Shown here one piece after another: positions 1 to 7,781 of a stretch of 64,000 nt of DNA (the first letter of the stretch is position 1; each line of letters starts with the position of its first letter). The stretch spans positions 62,001 through 126,000 of the forward strand of contig NZ_AWUK01000016.1 of assembly GCF_000499205.1 (NCBI RefSeq), written 5' to 3'. Made by a program: the position numbers and the translations under genes. Source of the stretch: Paenibacillus sp. MAEPY2 (GTDB lineage Bacteria; Bacillota; Bacilli; Paenibacillales; Paenibacillaceae). The notes under the pieces were generated by a model. That model had not been told where the DNA came from and ran no database searches. It worked only from the letters and a program-made list of their open reading frames with translations.

Positions 1-1
1 A

Positions 2-1012
2 AAAGAAATCACCGCTCAGCATATTATCTTTAAAATCAATTCGACCCAGGGCGTTCATAGAATTACAAGAGTTCGATTTCGCCAGGCTCTTACATATGCG
101 TTATTTTATCGCAATGTCAGTAGAAAAGAACTGGAGAAATTCGACCCATTCACGTCACACTTAATGGCTTTGTTAAATGCTGCATTAAGTGACCTTAGCT
201 CCAGGATTATTACTCTAGCTAATCGAAAATTATGCCTGGTCATAAAAGGTGTTCGATACTTTTTTTCGGGTTTAGAGGCATCACCAAAAGATAGAGAGCT
301 GATTTCTAAGTTAGGTGGTAAGTTTGTACTTCTAAGTAATTACTATCTACGCGAGTATAGTGAAGAGCGAATCTACAATATACTTAATCACTGTCATGAT
401 CTGGGGCTACATATCATTATTGATTCAGGTACTTTCAGCGTGATGAAAGCTCAACGTAGGAATAAGGATGTTGATCCGATATGCCTGAAACAATACAGTA
501 CCTTGATTCAGAAGATTAAACCACTCATTATCGGCTACTTCAATTTGGATGTTGAGAACCTTAAACAGACAGAGGAGAACTTTGAATATCTCTCTCAATC
601 CGTAAAGATCCCACCTTACCCTGTCTGGCATGAATCTTATGGTTGGGATACGTTAGAGCGTTGGGTAAATAGCTCAATACATCTTACCATTGCAATCGGT
701 GGAACAGTTTTTATGTTATCTCAAAATCAAAAACGTAAGTTCTTTCAAAAGATATTCAGTCAGTATAGTGATCGGCAGACTTTTCATTGGTTGGGTGGAT
801 CCAATGGGCTACTACATGAATTCCCGTTCCTTTCTACAGATTCTACAGGATATAATGTGGGCAGAAGATTCAAGCGTTTGCTGCCTCTAAACTCATCCCA
901 GAAGATAGCTGCAGCATCTATGACATCCATGGAGTGCTTGGAATATAACATCAGGCAAATGGTTAAGCTGGAAGATTCCCACGTACCGTTACAAACAGAA
1001 TTTATGATTTAA
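2..1012 (+). CDS. TGT/DpdA-like base-exchange TIM-barrel protein, 5' end outside window
   Basis: The first ATG inside the window is at 164, but the frame is open without a stop back to base 2 and the upstream stretch reads as ordinary protein. The gene therefore probably starts left of the window and this is its C-terminal part. The visible part has a DSGTFS motif (compare DSGGFQ/DSGAF in tRNA-guanine transglycosylases and DpdA), a later FNLDV aspartate segment, an IAIGG motif and a terminal STDSTGYNVGRRF-type motif. These suggest a TGT-superfamily TIM barrel that swaps a guanine for a deazapurine in RNA or DNA. I see no zinc-binding cysteine cluster typical of bacterial tRNA TGT. The family call is by motif only, and another TIM-barrel phosphoribosyl enzyme is possible. 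It converges with the SNF2 helicase gene across a shared terminator. Confidence 0.6.
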   Translation, partial: KEITAQHIIFKINSTQGVHRITRVRFRQALTYALFYRNVSRKELEKFDPFTSHLMALLNAALSDLSSRIITLANRKLCLVIKGVRYFFSGLEASPKDRELISKLGGKFVLLSNYYLREYSEERIYNILNHCHDLGLHIIIDSGTFSVMKAQRRNKDVDPICLKQYSTLIQKIKPLIIGYFNLDVENLKQTEENFEYLSQSVKIPPYPVWHESYGWDTLERWVNSSIHLTIAIGGTVFMLSQNQKRKFFQKIFSQYSDRQTFHWLGGSNGLLHEFPFLSTDSTGYNVGRRFKRLLPLNSSQKIAAASMTSMECLEYNIRQMVKLEDSHVPLQTEFMI

Positions 1013-1027
1013 ACATAAATACGAAAA

Positions 1028-1057
1028 AAAGAGGTTGGACAAATGTCCAACCTCTTT
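1028..1057. terminator. bidirectional intrinsic terminator
   Basis: A perfect 13-bp stem with a 4-nt loop, flanked by A-runs on one side and T's on the other, sits between two converging genes. It can end transcription from both. Confidence 0.9.
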
Positions 1058-1070
1058 AATGATTAAAAAA

Positions 1071-4000
1071 TCAAAAATCAAATACTAACTGATCTTGAAT
1101 AATAGCCTCACTATTTTTCATCTTTATCCGTACAGGTGTTGTTTTGTATTGGATGATATCTATCTTTAATGTTTTCTCTGCTTTAGAAACGGAAATCCCT
1201 TGAATATGATCCATACCAATAGAATTCTTTTCTTCCACTTTTCTCGGTATTTCTGGTTCAAAATCAGAAACACCACATAATCGTTTGGTCTCTGCTGTTA
1301 AGATTTTGAAGGCTTCACTAATAGCCGCAGGATAATCTTCTTCGGAAACAACGTTGAGTTTTTCATCAATATCTTTCTCAGCTGCACTTTTCCAAGTCTC
1401 CGTAAGTTCCGCTGCAGATAGATTGTTCGCTAAATCCCGTGTTAGTCCGGATTCATTGTCCGTTGCGAATTTTGCAATCTTATCTGAACGTTCAATTCTA
1501 CCTTCTACTAATAAAGCAGCAATTCTTTTCTTCATCAGATGCTCGAATTGTTTCATCTGATGCGTATTTTTAGCGACATAAAATCGTACTGTACATTCCT
1601 TGGTTTGGCCTATTCTCCACGCTCTACGTCCGGCTTGCCGAACGGCATTTATATCATCATTTAGCTGCCAGAACATAAGGTTCGGCCACTCTAGCAAATC
1701 TAAGCCAACTTGGACTAACGCTGCATTCATGATCAGCACCTTAGTCCCTTGTTGCTTTTGTTCCTCTAACCAATCGAACCTGCCCATACTTGTTGTAGTG
1801 GACTTGTCCAGGATGGTAGCGTCGATGTTCGCCTCTGAAAGGATCTTTTGTATTCGCTCATTGGTCTTATATTTGTTCGTGAAGTTGGTAAAGATAATAC
1901 ATCCTCGATCATTAGCCAGCTCTTTCCGGATATCCTCTACCAATTTCTGTTCTACTGCAGTTGTATAACTTTCATCAAACACTTTAGGGGAAACTCGTGA
2001 GAGTAGTTTTCCTTTATCATCAGTAAACTCAACAGTACAATCATGGCTTGGTTGTGCAGCATAATTCAAAACAGCAGAAGTGTAGTAAGACCAAGCCTTA
2101 CTTCCTAAATCAGACTGTATTTTCATACATGTATCGTACAATTCCTGTTCAAATTCACGGTATGCTTGACCATGTTCATCTTCCAGATCGACAATTACAG
2201 GTTCTTCTCTTAAACTCACCAAAGGTAATCCTAAATCAGAAAGCTCAACGAATACTGACTTATGAAGTAGGTGCTTCGCGACCAATTGAGGGGCGATGCC
2301 CGGTTTCTCTTTTAGAGAGACCTTTTCAGCACGACGATTCGTCGTACGGCCGGCATTTCCATCATTCACATCATGGTAAGTCACTTTTTCAAGAACGCCG
2401 TATTTTTGGGCCCATAGCTCTTTAGATGTGGAGTGTTCGAAACCCTCGTTAATAAGGGATTGAGGATCTGATCGCCACAACGTAGATTGAATAGATGATG
2501 AAATTCCGCTGGTTAGTGTTCCGGTGAGAAACATTGCTTTGCTACAGCTTTTTAATAGTTTGTGAAAAGAAAGTCCCCGCCCACTATTTGAAGCCTTCAT
2601 TTGTTGGATCTCATCAAATATACCTAGCTTGAAATGGCCCTTCAGGTGTTTTTGGAAGATTTCTGCAATCATCCAGCGAACCTTGTTTCGGTCCTCTCCC
2701 CGACTTTTTAATGCTGGCCGGGCTAATGTACAATTTTTCTTGATCTTGTGTTTTTTTGGTTCCTGATCATCTTTGATTGAAGGGGACTTGCATTCACATT
2801 GGAGTTGTCTTATGAAGGAAGTATATCTGTTGACATAACTGCGTGGTAATCCAGCAGGTGTAATTGTTTTATCTAAGCGTGCTTCGTTTAATTCCTCAAT
2901 TGTTGGTGGGTACTTCGGATATTCAACAATATCTTTCCACGAAGCAACAATGCCAGCTTCAGCATCTTTTGGTTTAGGGGATTTAATTGGTTGATAACAA
3001 TCTGGACAACGCCAATTTTGTGTTCTATGGTTCCAGATCGCGCTACAGATAAATTTATTAGCGGTAAGCTTCATTCGATCCGTTGAGACTAACACAAATT
3101 CAATGGTACCGGATGGGACTTTGCTTTCTTTACTCTTGACCTTGCGTACGTAATCAAGAGCATCTTCAGTCGAGTTAATAACCCGTATCCGTGTATGATG
3201 TTCGCCTAACACCTTAGGGATCTCTTCTCCTGCCCATTTAGGTATCGTTATTGACGGGGCAGTAATTAAAACAGAAATTCCCGAATGACTCCCCCGACTA
3301 TGTTGTTCTTGCGATAATACGTAAGATGCTGTTAAGGACATCTGCGTTTTACCACACCCCATGTCAGCATTTAAGAAAGCGGAGTATCCCTCTTTCAAAA
3401 TTGTTAGGATCCCCATTACTGCTCTTGCTTGTGCAGGAAGACAGATGCGATTGGTCATGCCGATATACTTCGTGTATGTCTGTCCATTATATAGTGGCTT
3501 TAAGTACATCTCCATCTTGGTAGAGAGAATTTCTGCATTTTTCCGGAGATAGTCTTCAGTTGTCATTCCGTCATCAAATACCACATTTGAGGTCGTATTG
3601 GTCGAAGAGAAAACATTGAGGGTACCATCAATGATAGCCTGGTCAATACAAGATAAGACCTCCTCTTCCTTCATCGTATTAATTTGAATGGTGGTAATCG
3701 TTTCTTCCATATCATCAAGATCCGTTTGAATTGTTTTTATGTTAGTCCATTTATCCTTTGGAATAAGCGAAAGGTATAAATCTGCCCAATCACGAGTTTT
3801 TGGTAAGTTGAATTTTTGAGCAATGAATTGACCTGCAAGTTCATTGATGTTTCCTCGAGACATTAATATTCTTGGTGGATGAGCCTTATTGTTAGCGTCC
3901 GCCTCCAAACAAGCTTCATTGTATTCTTGGACAATGGCCACTCTTGGAAGTAAAAAGGTATGACACACCTTGCTATGAACTTCTTCGATCCTTCTATAAT

Positions 4001-4466
4001 TTCGTGTACTTTTGTAGAATTTCACCTCACCAGAGAAGAAATTGGTTACCATAACCTCTTTTTGTTCGTAAAACAAAGCATGAATCGCGCGGCAAGCACT
4101 TAAGCTGCCGGCAAGGGAAATCCCAATTAAAGTTAAGTCATCTTCATTTAGTAGAATCATTTTGACAAAGGCCTCAAATACTTTGCCTTCCTTTTCTGTT
4201 CTAATAATGCGTAAATCCTTTGTTATATAGAGTAGAAATGCCTCAAATTCGCTTGATTCGGGCCTATCCATGCTACCAGAATACATTTCATATAATGAAG
4301 ACACCGTATGAGGACCAATCGGATACTGTTGAATAGATTCCCACCCTTTACGGGAGGGATTACTACAGTATTCTTTGATACTGGCAATCATCGGTCTGCT
4401 CATTTGTTTTAAGGAAGGATTCATTTCAATTAAACTCTCGTTTTTTTCTAAGATGGATGTTGTCAT
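1071..4466 (-). CDS. SNF2-family (SF2) helicase/translocase
   Basis: A 1131-residue protein with a SNF2-type ATPase. Walker A (DMGCGKT) is near residues 368-374, a DEIQ motif II near 618-621, a TGT motif III near 648-650, and a motif V/VI block ending QAGRRAWRIGQ lies in the C-terminal third. Between motifs Ia and II lies an insertion with CPDC and CEC cysteine clusters that probably bind zinc. The first 330 residues are not recognised. It should be a DNA translocase rather than a strand separator. It lies just downstream of the adenine-methylase-like gene with a 59-bp gap, probably co-transcribed, a pairing seen on mobile elements and in some defence or DNA-modification loci. The start is not certain: no good ribosome site sits immediately upstream, and internal ATGs at residues 15 and 22 are alternatives. 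Confidence 0.88.
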   Translation of the reverse strand: MTTSILEKNESLIEMNPSLKQMSRPMIASIKEYCSNPSRKGWESIQQYPIGPHTVSSLYEMYSGSMDRPESSEFEAFLLYITKDLRIIRTEKEGKVFEAFVKMILLNEDDLTLIGISLAGSLSACRAIHALFYEQKEVMVTNFFSGEVKFYKSTRNYRRIEEVHSKVCHTFLLPRVAIVQEYNEACLEADANNKAHPPRILMSRGNINELAGQFIAQKFNLPKTRDWADLYLSLIPKDKWTNIKTIQTDLDDMEETITTIQINTMKEEEVLSCIDQAIIDGTLNVFSSTNTTSNVVFDDGMTTEDYLRKNAEILSTKMEMYLKPLYNGQTYTKYIGMTNRICLPAQARAVMGILTILKEGYSAFLNADMGCGKTQMSLTASYVLSQEQHSRGSHSGISVLITAPSITIPKWAGEEIPKVLGEHHTRIRVINSTEDALDYVRKVKSKESKVPSGTIEFVLVSTDRMKLTANKFICSAIWNHRTQNWRCPDCYQPIKSPKPKDAEAGIVASWKDIVEYPKYPPTIEELNEARLDKTITPAGLPRSYVNRYTSFIRQLQCECKSPSIKDDQEPKKHKIKKNCTLARPALKSRGEDRNKVRWMIAEIFQKHLKGHFKLGIFDEIQQMKASNSGRGLSFHKLLKSCSKAMFLTGTLTSGISSSIQSTLWRSDPQSLINEGFEHSTSKELWAQKYGVLEKVTYHDVNDGNAGRTTNRRAEKVSLKEKPGIAPQLVAKHLLHKSVFVELSDLGLPLVSLREEPVIVDLEDEHGQAYREFEQELYDTCMKIQSDLGSKAWSYYTSAVLNYAAQPSHDCTVEFTDDKGKLLSRVSPKVFDESYTTAVEQKLVEDIRKELANDRGCIIFTNFTNKYKTNERIQKILSEANIDATILDKSTTTSMGRFDWLEEQKQQGTKVLIMNAALVQVGLDLLEWPNLMFWQLNDDINAVRQAGRRAWRIGQTKECTVRFYVAKNTHQMKQFEHLMKKRIAALLVEGRIERSDKIAKFATDNESGLTRDLANNLSAAELTETWKSAAEKDIDEKLNVVSEEDYPAAISEAFKILTAETKRLCGVSDFEPEIPRKVEEKNSIGMDHIQGISVSKAEKTLKIDIIQYKTTPVRIKMKNSEAIIQDQLVFDF

Positions 4467-4525
4467 AAGTTGCGATAGCTCTTAATTTGAGGCTATCTTT
4501 CCTCTCTTTCAATTATGGATTTTAA

Positions 4526-5572
4526 TTATTTTAGGTCGATATGTCCATTTGGAGTGAACACGCGAATTATTGACTTTCTTGTATAACTTTCTATCGTTTT
4601 AGATGTTCTTGTTTCCGGATCGTATTCGGTCCTTTTACTAAGGTGGGATTCATCTTTAGCAACCAACAAGTGGTCTCCCATATGTTCAGGAAGAGCTCCG
4701 GATTGGATTGCTTGAACCTGGTGAGTGATCTTAAGTGGCATTGCTGGGTTCTGAATATGATCGCTTTGTAGACGTACATCATCTACTAAGGAGAAAATTT
4801 TATCTAAGAATCGAATTTCCTTACTTGAGTTTTTCACATCATCAATCGTTACAATTGTCGATGTGAATATAGTTGTGGGTTTGACTTGTGGGGGAACCAC
4901 ATAGCTTACATCGTCCTCGGTATCTAATGGTTTTAGACACTCTGGACCGCGATATGAAATGTCATTTAAGTATTCTATGAGGTGTTCTTTGTTGGTGGAG
5001 TTTTTTTGATGGTTTTTCTGGGAACCACGTAGATATCCAAATACAATCACTTGCTTAAAGTCATAGTAGTTGTCGTCTGTAAAACGATACACTTTTATAT
5101 CCTCGAGTCTGGAAACAATGATCTTAGACAGTTCCGCTAATGTATACTGTGGCACATTTAAAATAACAAGTGCTGATGTAGAAAGCATGTTATTGGATTG
5201 GGTAAGATCTTTAAAAAACCGATATTCACTTCTTTCATTCTTTAACTGCATAAATGGAGGGTTTAGATACATTAATGAAAATGTATCATGACTTATGCGT
5301 GTGTCTTCATATCCACACTGTAGCAGATGGTCAACATTCCTTTTAGCTTCATAAGCTCGAGTTTTTTCGATCTCAATCCCATAAGATTCAACCAAGTCCT
5401 GGTTTGAAAAGTGGTTTTTAATTTGAAGTAATGCTGAGCCGGTACCGGCACAAGGATCAAATATAGAAAACGGATAATCGTGTTCTTGATGCACACGTCT
5501 TAAAATTAGTTCCATTTCTTTTGTAGGGGTAGGATAAAATCCTCCCTTTGATTCACTACCAAGTCTGGCCAT
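4526..5572 (-). CDS. DUF6094-like class I methyltransferase (adenine-N6 type)
   Basis: A 348-residue protein with a SAM-binding motif DPCAGTG at residues 39-45 and the catalytic-type tetrad NPPF at 104-107, the order found in adenine-N6 DNA methylases of the gamma class. The N-terminal YPTPTKEM segment and overall length fit the DUF6094 family common on plasmids and conjugative elements of Bacillota. No separate target-recognition domain is obvious, so specificity is unknown. The start is well placed behind AGAGGAGG. It is followed by the SNF2 helicase, and together they may form a modification pair. Upstream is a leader terminator (5617-5639). Confidence 0.82.
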   Translation of the reverse strand: MARLGSESKGGFYPTPTKEMELILRRVHQEHDYPFSIFDPCAGTGSALLQIKNHFSNQDLVESYGIEIEKTRAYEAKRNVDHLLQCGYEDTRISHDTFSLMYLNPPFMQLKNERSEYRFFKDLTQSNNMLSTSALVILNVPQYTLAELSKIIVSRLEDIKVYRFTDDNYYDFKQVIVFGYLRGSQKNHQKNSTNKEHLIEYLNDISYRGPECLKPLDTEDDVSYVVPPQVKPTTIFTSTIVTIDDVKNSSKEIRFLDKIFSLVDDVRLQSDHIQNPAMPLKITHQVQAIQSGALPEHMGDHLLVAKDESHLSKRTEYDPETRTSKTIESYTRKSIIRVFTPNGHIDLK

Positions 5573-5616
5573 TGTATATCCTCCTCTGATTGTTTGTTGT
5601 TGAACATTAAAAGAAA

Positions 5617-5639
5617 GAGCCCACTTAGTTGTGGACTCT
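5617..5639 (-). terminator. leader hairpin upstream of methyltransferase
   Basis: An 8-bp stem (one mismatch) followed on the minus strand by a T-rich run, about 45 bases before the methyltransferase start and just after the LysM gene. It could be the LysM terminator or an attenuator. Confidence 0.65.
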
Positions 5640-5688
5640 CATTTGAATTTTTAGAATTCACCTCCAGGCCGTAGTAAACCAACAACCT

Positions 5689-6039
5689 TTATTTGTTTGA
5701 AGGTACTTGGATAATCTGTCCTGGATGGATTGTTGCATTGATTTTATTGATAGATTGAATGAGGGACACAGCTTGTCTTGGATCACCATTGTAATAACGC
5801 TGGCTGATGTCGTACAACGTATCACCACTCTCAACAACGTAACTTACGTACTCTGTGTCTATTTGATTGACATCAGTGAATACATTGATGGCAAAAATCG
5901 AGATACAGACAATAGAGACAGAAGTCATCCAAACTTTAGTCCTGCGGAGAGAACGTTTAAGTTTTAAACAGATTTCTTCGAGCCCCTCAAGGATTTTAAT
6001 CATTGTAAGTGCGAATAGACGAACTGTTCTTCTTTTCAT
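5689..6039 (-). CDS. single-pass membrane protein with LysM domain
   Basis: A 116-residue protein: a basic cytoplasmic N-terminus, one membrane span at about residues 36-54, then an extracytoplasmic LysM domain (about 67-113) with the usual SGDTLYDIS start and PGQIIQVP end. LysM binds the glycan strand of peptidoglycan. The architecture (short N-tail, membrane anchor, single LysM) recalls YneA-type cell-division inhibitors of Bacillus, but LexA control is not visible. The start follows AAGGGGG with 10-base spacing. Its leader carries two consecutive strong terminators, which is odd for a simple gene. Confidence 0.8.
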   Translation of the reverse strand: MKRRTVRLFALTMIKILEGLEEICLKLKRSLRRTKVWMTSVSIVCISIFAINVFTDVNQIDTEYVSYVVESGDTLYDISQRYYNGDPRQAVSLIQSINKINATIHPGQIIQVPSNK

Positions 6040-6072
6040 TTTTAATATGCCCCCTTATTTGGAATAAAAAAA

Positions 6073-6098
6073 GGCAGTGTCCTGTTTTAGACACTGCC
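6073..6098 (-). terminator. leader terminator 1 of the LysM gene
   Basis: A perfect 9-bp stem with an 8-nt loop, followed on the minus strand by a 7-T run, only about 30 bases before the LysM start codon. No gene ends nearby on this strand, so it sits inside the 5' leader. Confidence 0.85.
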
Positions 6099-6111
6099 AA
6101 ATTTATAAAAA

Positions 6112-6152
6112 AAGAGAAGTCTTCCGCCTAATTGGACAGAAAGACTTCTCTT
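6112..6152 (-). terminator. leader terminator 2 of the LysM gene
   Basis: A perfect 12-bp stem with a 17-nt loop, followed on the minus strand by a 7-T run. It lies directly upstream of terminator 1, about 380 bases from the end of the preceding minus-strand gene, which has its own terminator at 6532-6574. Confidence 0.85.
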
Positions 6153-6244
6153 ATATCAATAGATGATTTGAGATTTTAAAAAAAACTTGATATTTCAACT
6201 TAATGGTTTGTTAGCAAAGGTTTACTCATTTATGAAGTAATACC

Positions 6245-6406
6245 ATGCGTAACCGTAACGTCTTCACAGGCGATGCTGCAAACGTCCCCTCAGAGATCTA
6301 TACTTTAAAGATAAAAGTATATCCTGAATCAATTCCTAATAGTTATCTTCATCTGCTTGATGTTCATAACGTGCACGAATTGAGTTTATCTGAGGTAAGA
6401 AAATGA
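6245..6406 (+). CDS. possible 53-residue protein
   Basis: An open frame in the 537-base gap between the LysM and radical-SAM genes, starting at an ATG and encoding a plausible, non-repetitive 53-residue sequence. The only ribosome-site signal is a weak GAAG. It is antisense to its neighbours. I see no family match. The rest of this gap holds only leader hairpins and AT-rich DNA. Confidence 0.25.
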   Translation: MRNRNVFTGDAANVPSEIYTLKIKVYPESIPNSYLHLLDVHNVHELSLSEVRK

Positions 6407-6531
6407 TATATGCCGCTATTGTATCATCATTTTTCGGTTAACTTCAAGCACATCATTGTTTACATATCGGTGGCTAAAAGTAATGTCTTCTGATTTCTAA
6501 ATTAACTTTAAGAAAGTTTCTAAATCAAATA

Positions 6532-6574
6532 AAAGGGTAGATATTCACTTTAAATAAGCGATTATCTACCCTTT
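6532..6574. terminator. terminator after the radical-SAM gene
   Basis: A perfect 12-bp stem ending with T-runs, immediately after the radical-SAM stop codon. It ends the minus-strand operon. Confidence 0.88.
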
Positions 6575-6576
6575 CT

Positions 6577-7140
6577 TTAATTGTTATTGAAGTTTGCAAG
6601 CAATGACGCGGTTGGGAATCCAGTGATTTGTGTAGACCCGTCTGTTGAAATAAGAATTTCTACATCACGAGAAACAAAATCAGTGTAGGAGTATCTGTTG
6701 CTGATGAAATGTAATGTTTGATTATCACTCCCATGTAGTCCCTGAAAAGAAGCAGCTGTTGAATCAAAACGGCCATCAATCAGAACATCGATGTTGGCCA
6801 AGATATCATTGCCGTATTTCAAATTACGAATCTCATTCATATAGAACCCGCTAAATACAACGATCGTATACCCAAGTCTCTTTAGTTTTGTGGTCATTTC
6901 AAGCAATGCTTTCGGTTGAAGGAAAGGCTCTCCCCCACTTATTGTGATATCACTTACTGTATCCGGAATGGAACAGATGATCTGGGATAACGACATACTC
7001 ACTCCGCCATCAAGGGAATGAGTTTTAGGGTTAAAACAACCTGGACATTGAAACTTGCACCCTTGAAAATGGATAACCGTTCTAACTCCAGGTCCATTCA
7101 CTTCGGAATAAGGAGTTATTTCGTGGATCTTTATCATCAT
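6577..7140 (-). CDS. radical-SAM activating-enzyme-like protein (NrdG/4Fe-4S family)
   Basis: A 187-residue protein with a CX3CX2C iron-sulphur motif (CKFQCPGC, near residues 28-35) and the SGGEPFLQP motif that contacts SAM. The size and N-terminal SEVNGPGVRT segment fit the NrdG / single 4Fe-4S domain activating-enzyme group. These use SAM to abstract hydrogen from a partner protein, classically making a glycyl radical. No glycyl-radical partner is in the window; the gene overlaps by 2 bases the DUF2997 gene and is the last of the AAA/DUF1257/DUF2997 operon. The partner may therefore be one of those proteins or a chromosomal enzyme. Confidence 0.85.
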   Translation of the reverse strand: MMIKIHEITPYSEVNGPGVRTVIHFQGCKFQCPGCFNPKTHSLDGGVSMSLSQIICSIPDTVSDITISGGEPFLQPKALLEMTTKLKRLGYTIVVFSGFYMNEIRNLKYGNDILANIDVLIDGRFDSTAASFQGLHGSDNQTLHFISNRYSYTDFVSRDVEILISTDGSTQITGFPTASLLANFNNN

Positions 7141-7346
7141 CTTAGGGTACGGCCTCCTCTTGTTACTGACTTGTTTTTGGTGCGACTTGAAGCAAGTTTA
7201 TACTCACTTTTGAATGATCGCTCGGAAACCTTACCAAGGCCTTTTTCATAAGGTTCTGTTGCAGCTTCGCAACCGTCCCCGTTATATCCGATAGCTTCGA
7301 TCGTTAACTCACCATCTGGACTGATTAATATGATTACTTCCTTCAT
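7137..7346 (-). CDS. DUF2997 small protein
   Basis: A 69-residue protein with the DUF2997 pattern: a short beta segment around IEAIGYNGDGCEAATEPYEKGLG, with a single conserved cysteine, followed by a basic tail. The function of the family is unknown. DUF2997 genes are repeatedly found beside Ycf35-like (DUF1257) and Ycf46-like AAA genes in cyanobacteria, phages and plasmids, as here. The ribosome site GAGGAG precedes the ATG, and the stop overlaps the next start, so translation is coupled. Confidence 0.78.
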   Translation of the reverse strand: MKEVIILISPDGELTIEAIGYNGDGCEAATEPYEKGLGKVSERSFKSEYKLASSRTKNKSVTRGGRTLR

Positions 7347-7364
7347 ATATACTCTCCTCTTTAA

Positions 7365-7742
7365 TTAGCTTTGTTGAATTCTCATTTTGATAGCGCCGTT
7401 AGGCAGCTTTTGTTTAATGATGGTATGCCCCTGGCTTTGAGCAACCATGACAGCGACTGCAATCTGATACTCCTGCAGTAACCGGCCGGCATTCTTACCG
7501 ATCTCCTTTTCAACGTGTCCTCCCCACCAATCGGTACGAAGTTCATATTTCTTTTCGACTTTAATGACACCAACGTCATAGGGACCTTTTAACTGAATAA
7601 CGTAGTCGGCGTGAAATTCTTGGGCCTTACTGTACGCTCGAACAACCCCACCTTTAACAAATGTCAGTTTTAACTCTTTGACTGCACGCTCAAGTGCAGG
7701 AATGTTTGTAATGATTGTTTCGATACGAGATGTGTGTGACAT
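7365..7742 (-). CDS. Ycf35-like DUF1257 protein
   Basis: A 125-residue protein starting MSHTSRIET and carrying the DUF1257/Ycf35 pattern (conserved SxI.T.I.....L..A...L start, WWGGHVEKEIGKNA core with aromatic residues, Q-rich C-terminal strand). The family is conserved in algal plastids, cyanobacteria and mobile elements but has no assigned biochemical role. The ribosome site GGAGG is well placed. It lies between the AAA ATPase and DUF2997 genes, 18-39 bases from each, indicating one operon. Confidence 0.82.
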   Translation of the reverse strand: MSHTSRIETIITNIPALERAVKELKLTFVKGGVVRAYSKAQEFHADYVIQLKGPYDVGVIKVEKKYELRTDWWGGHVEKEIGKNAGRLLQEYQIAVAVMVAQSQGHTIIKQKLPNGAIKMRIQQS

Positions 7743-7781
7743 GTGAATTCCTCCAATAAGTTAGATTAATAATGTGTTAGA

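Noticed and set aside
1..5572. A complete DNA deazapurine (Dpd) island
   Set aside because: Only a TGT-like fragment and a SNF2 helicase are present; no preQ0 genes or other Dpd proteins are in the window, so this stays a weak link.
6011..6030. LexA-like box near the LysM gene start
   Set aside because: GAAC and GTTC halves are too close (one-base spacing), unlike the four-base spacing of the Bacillus LexA box, and they lie inside the coding region.
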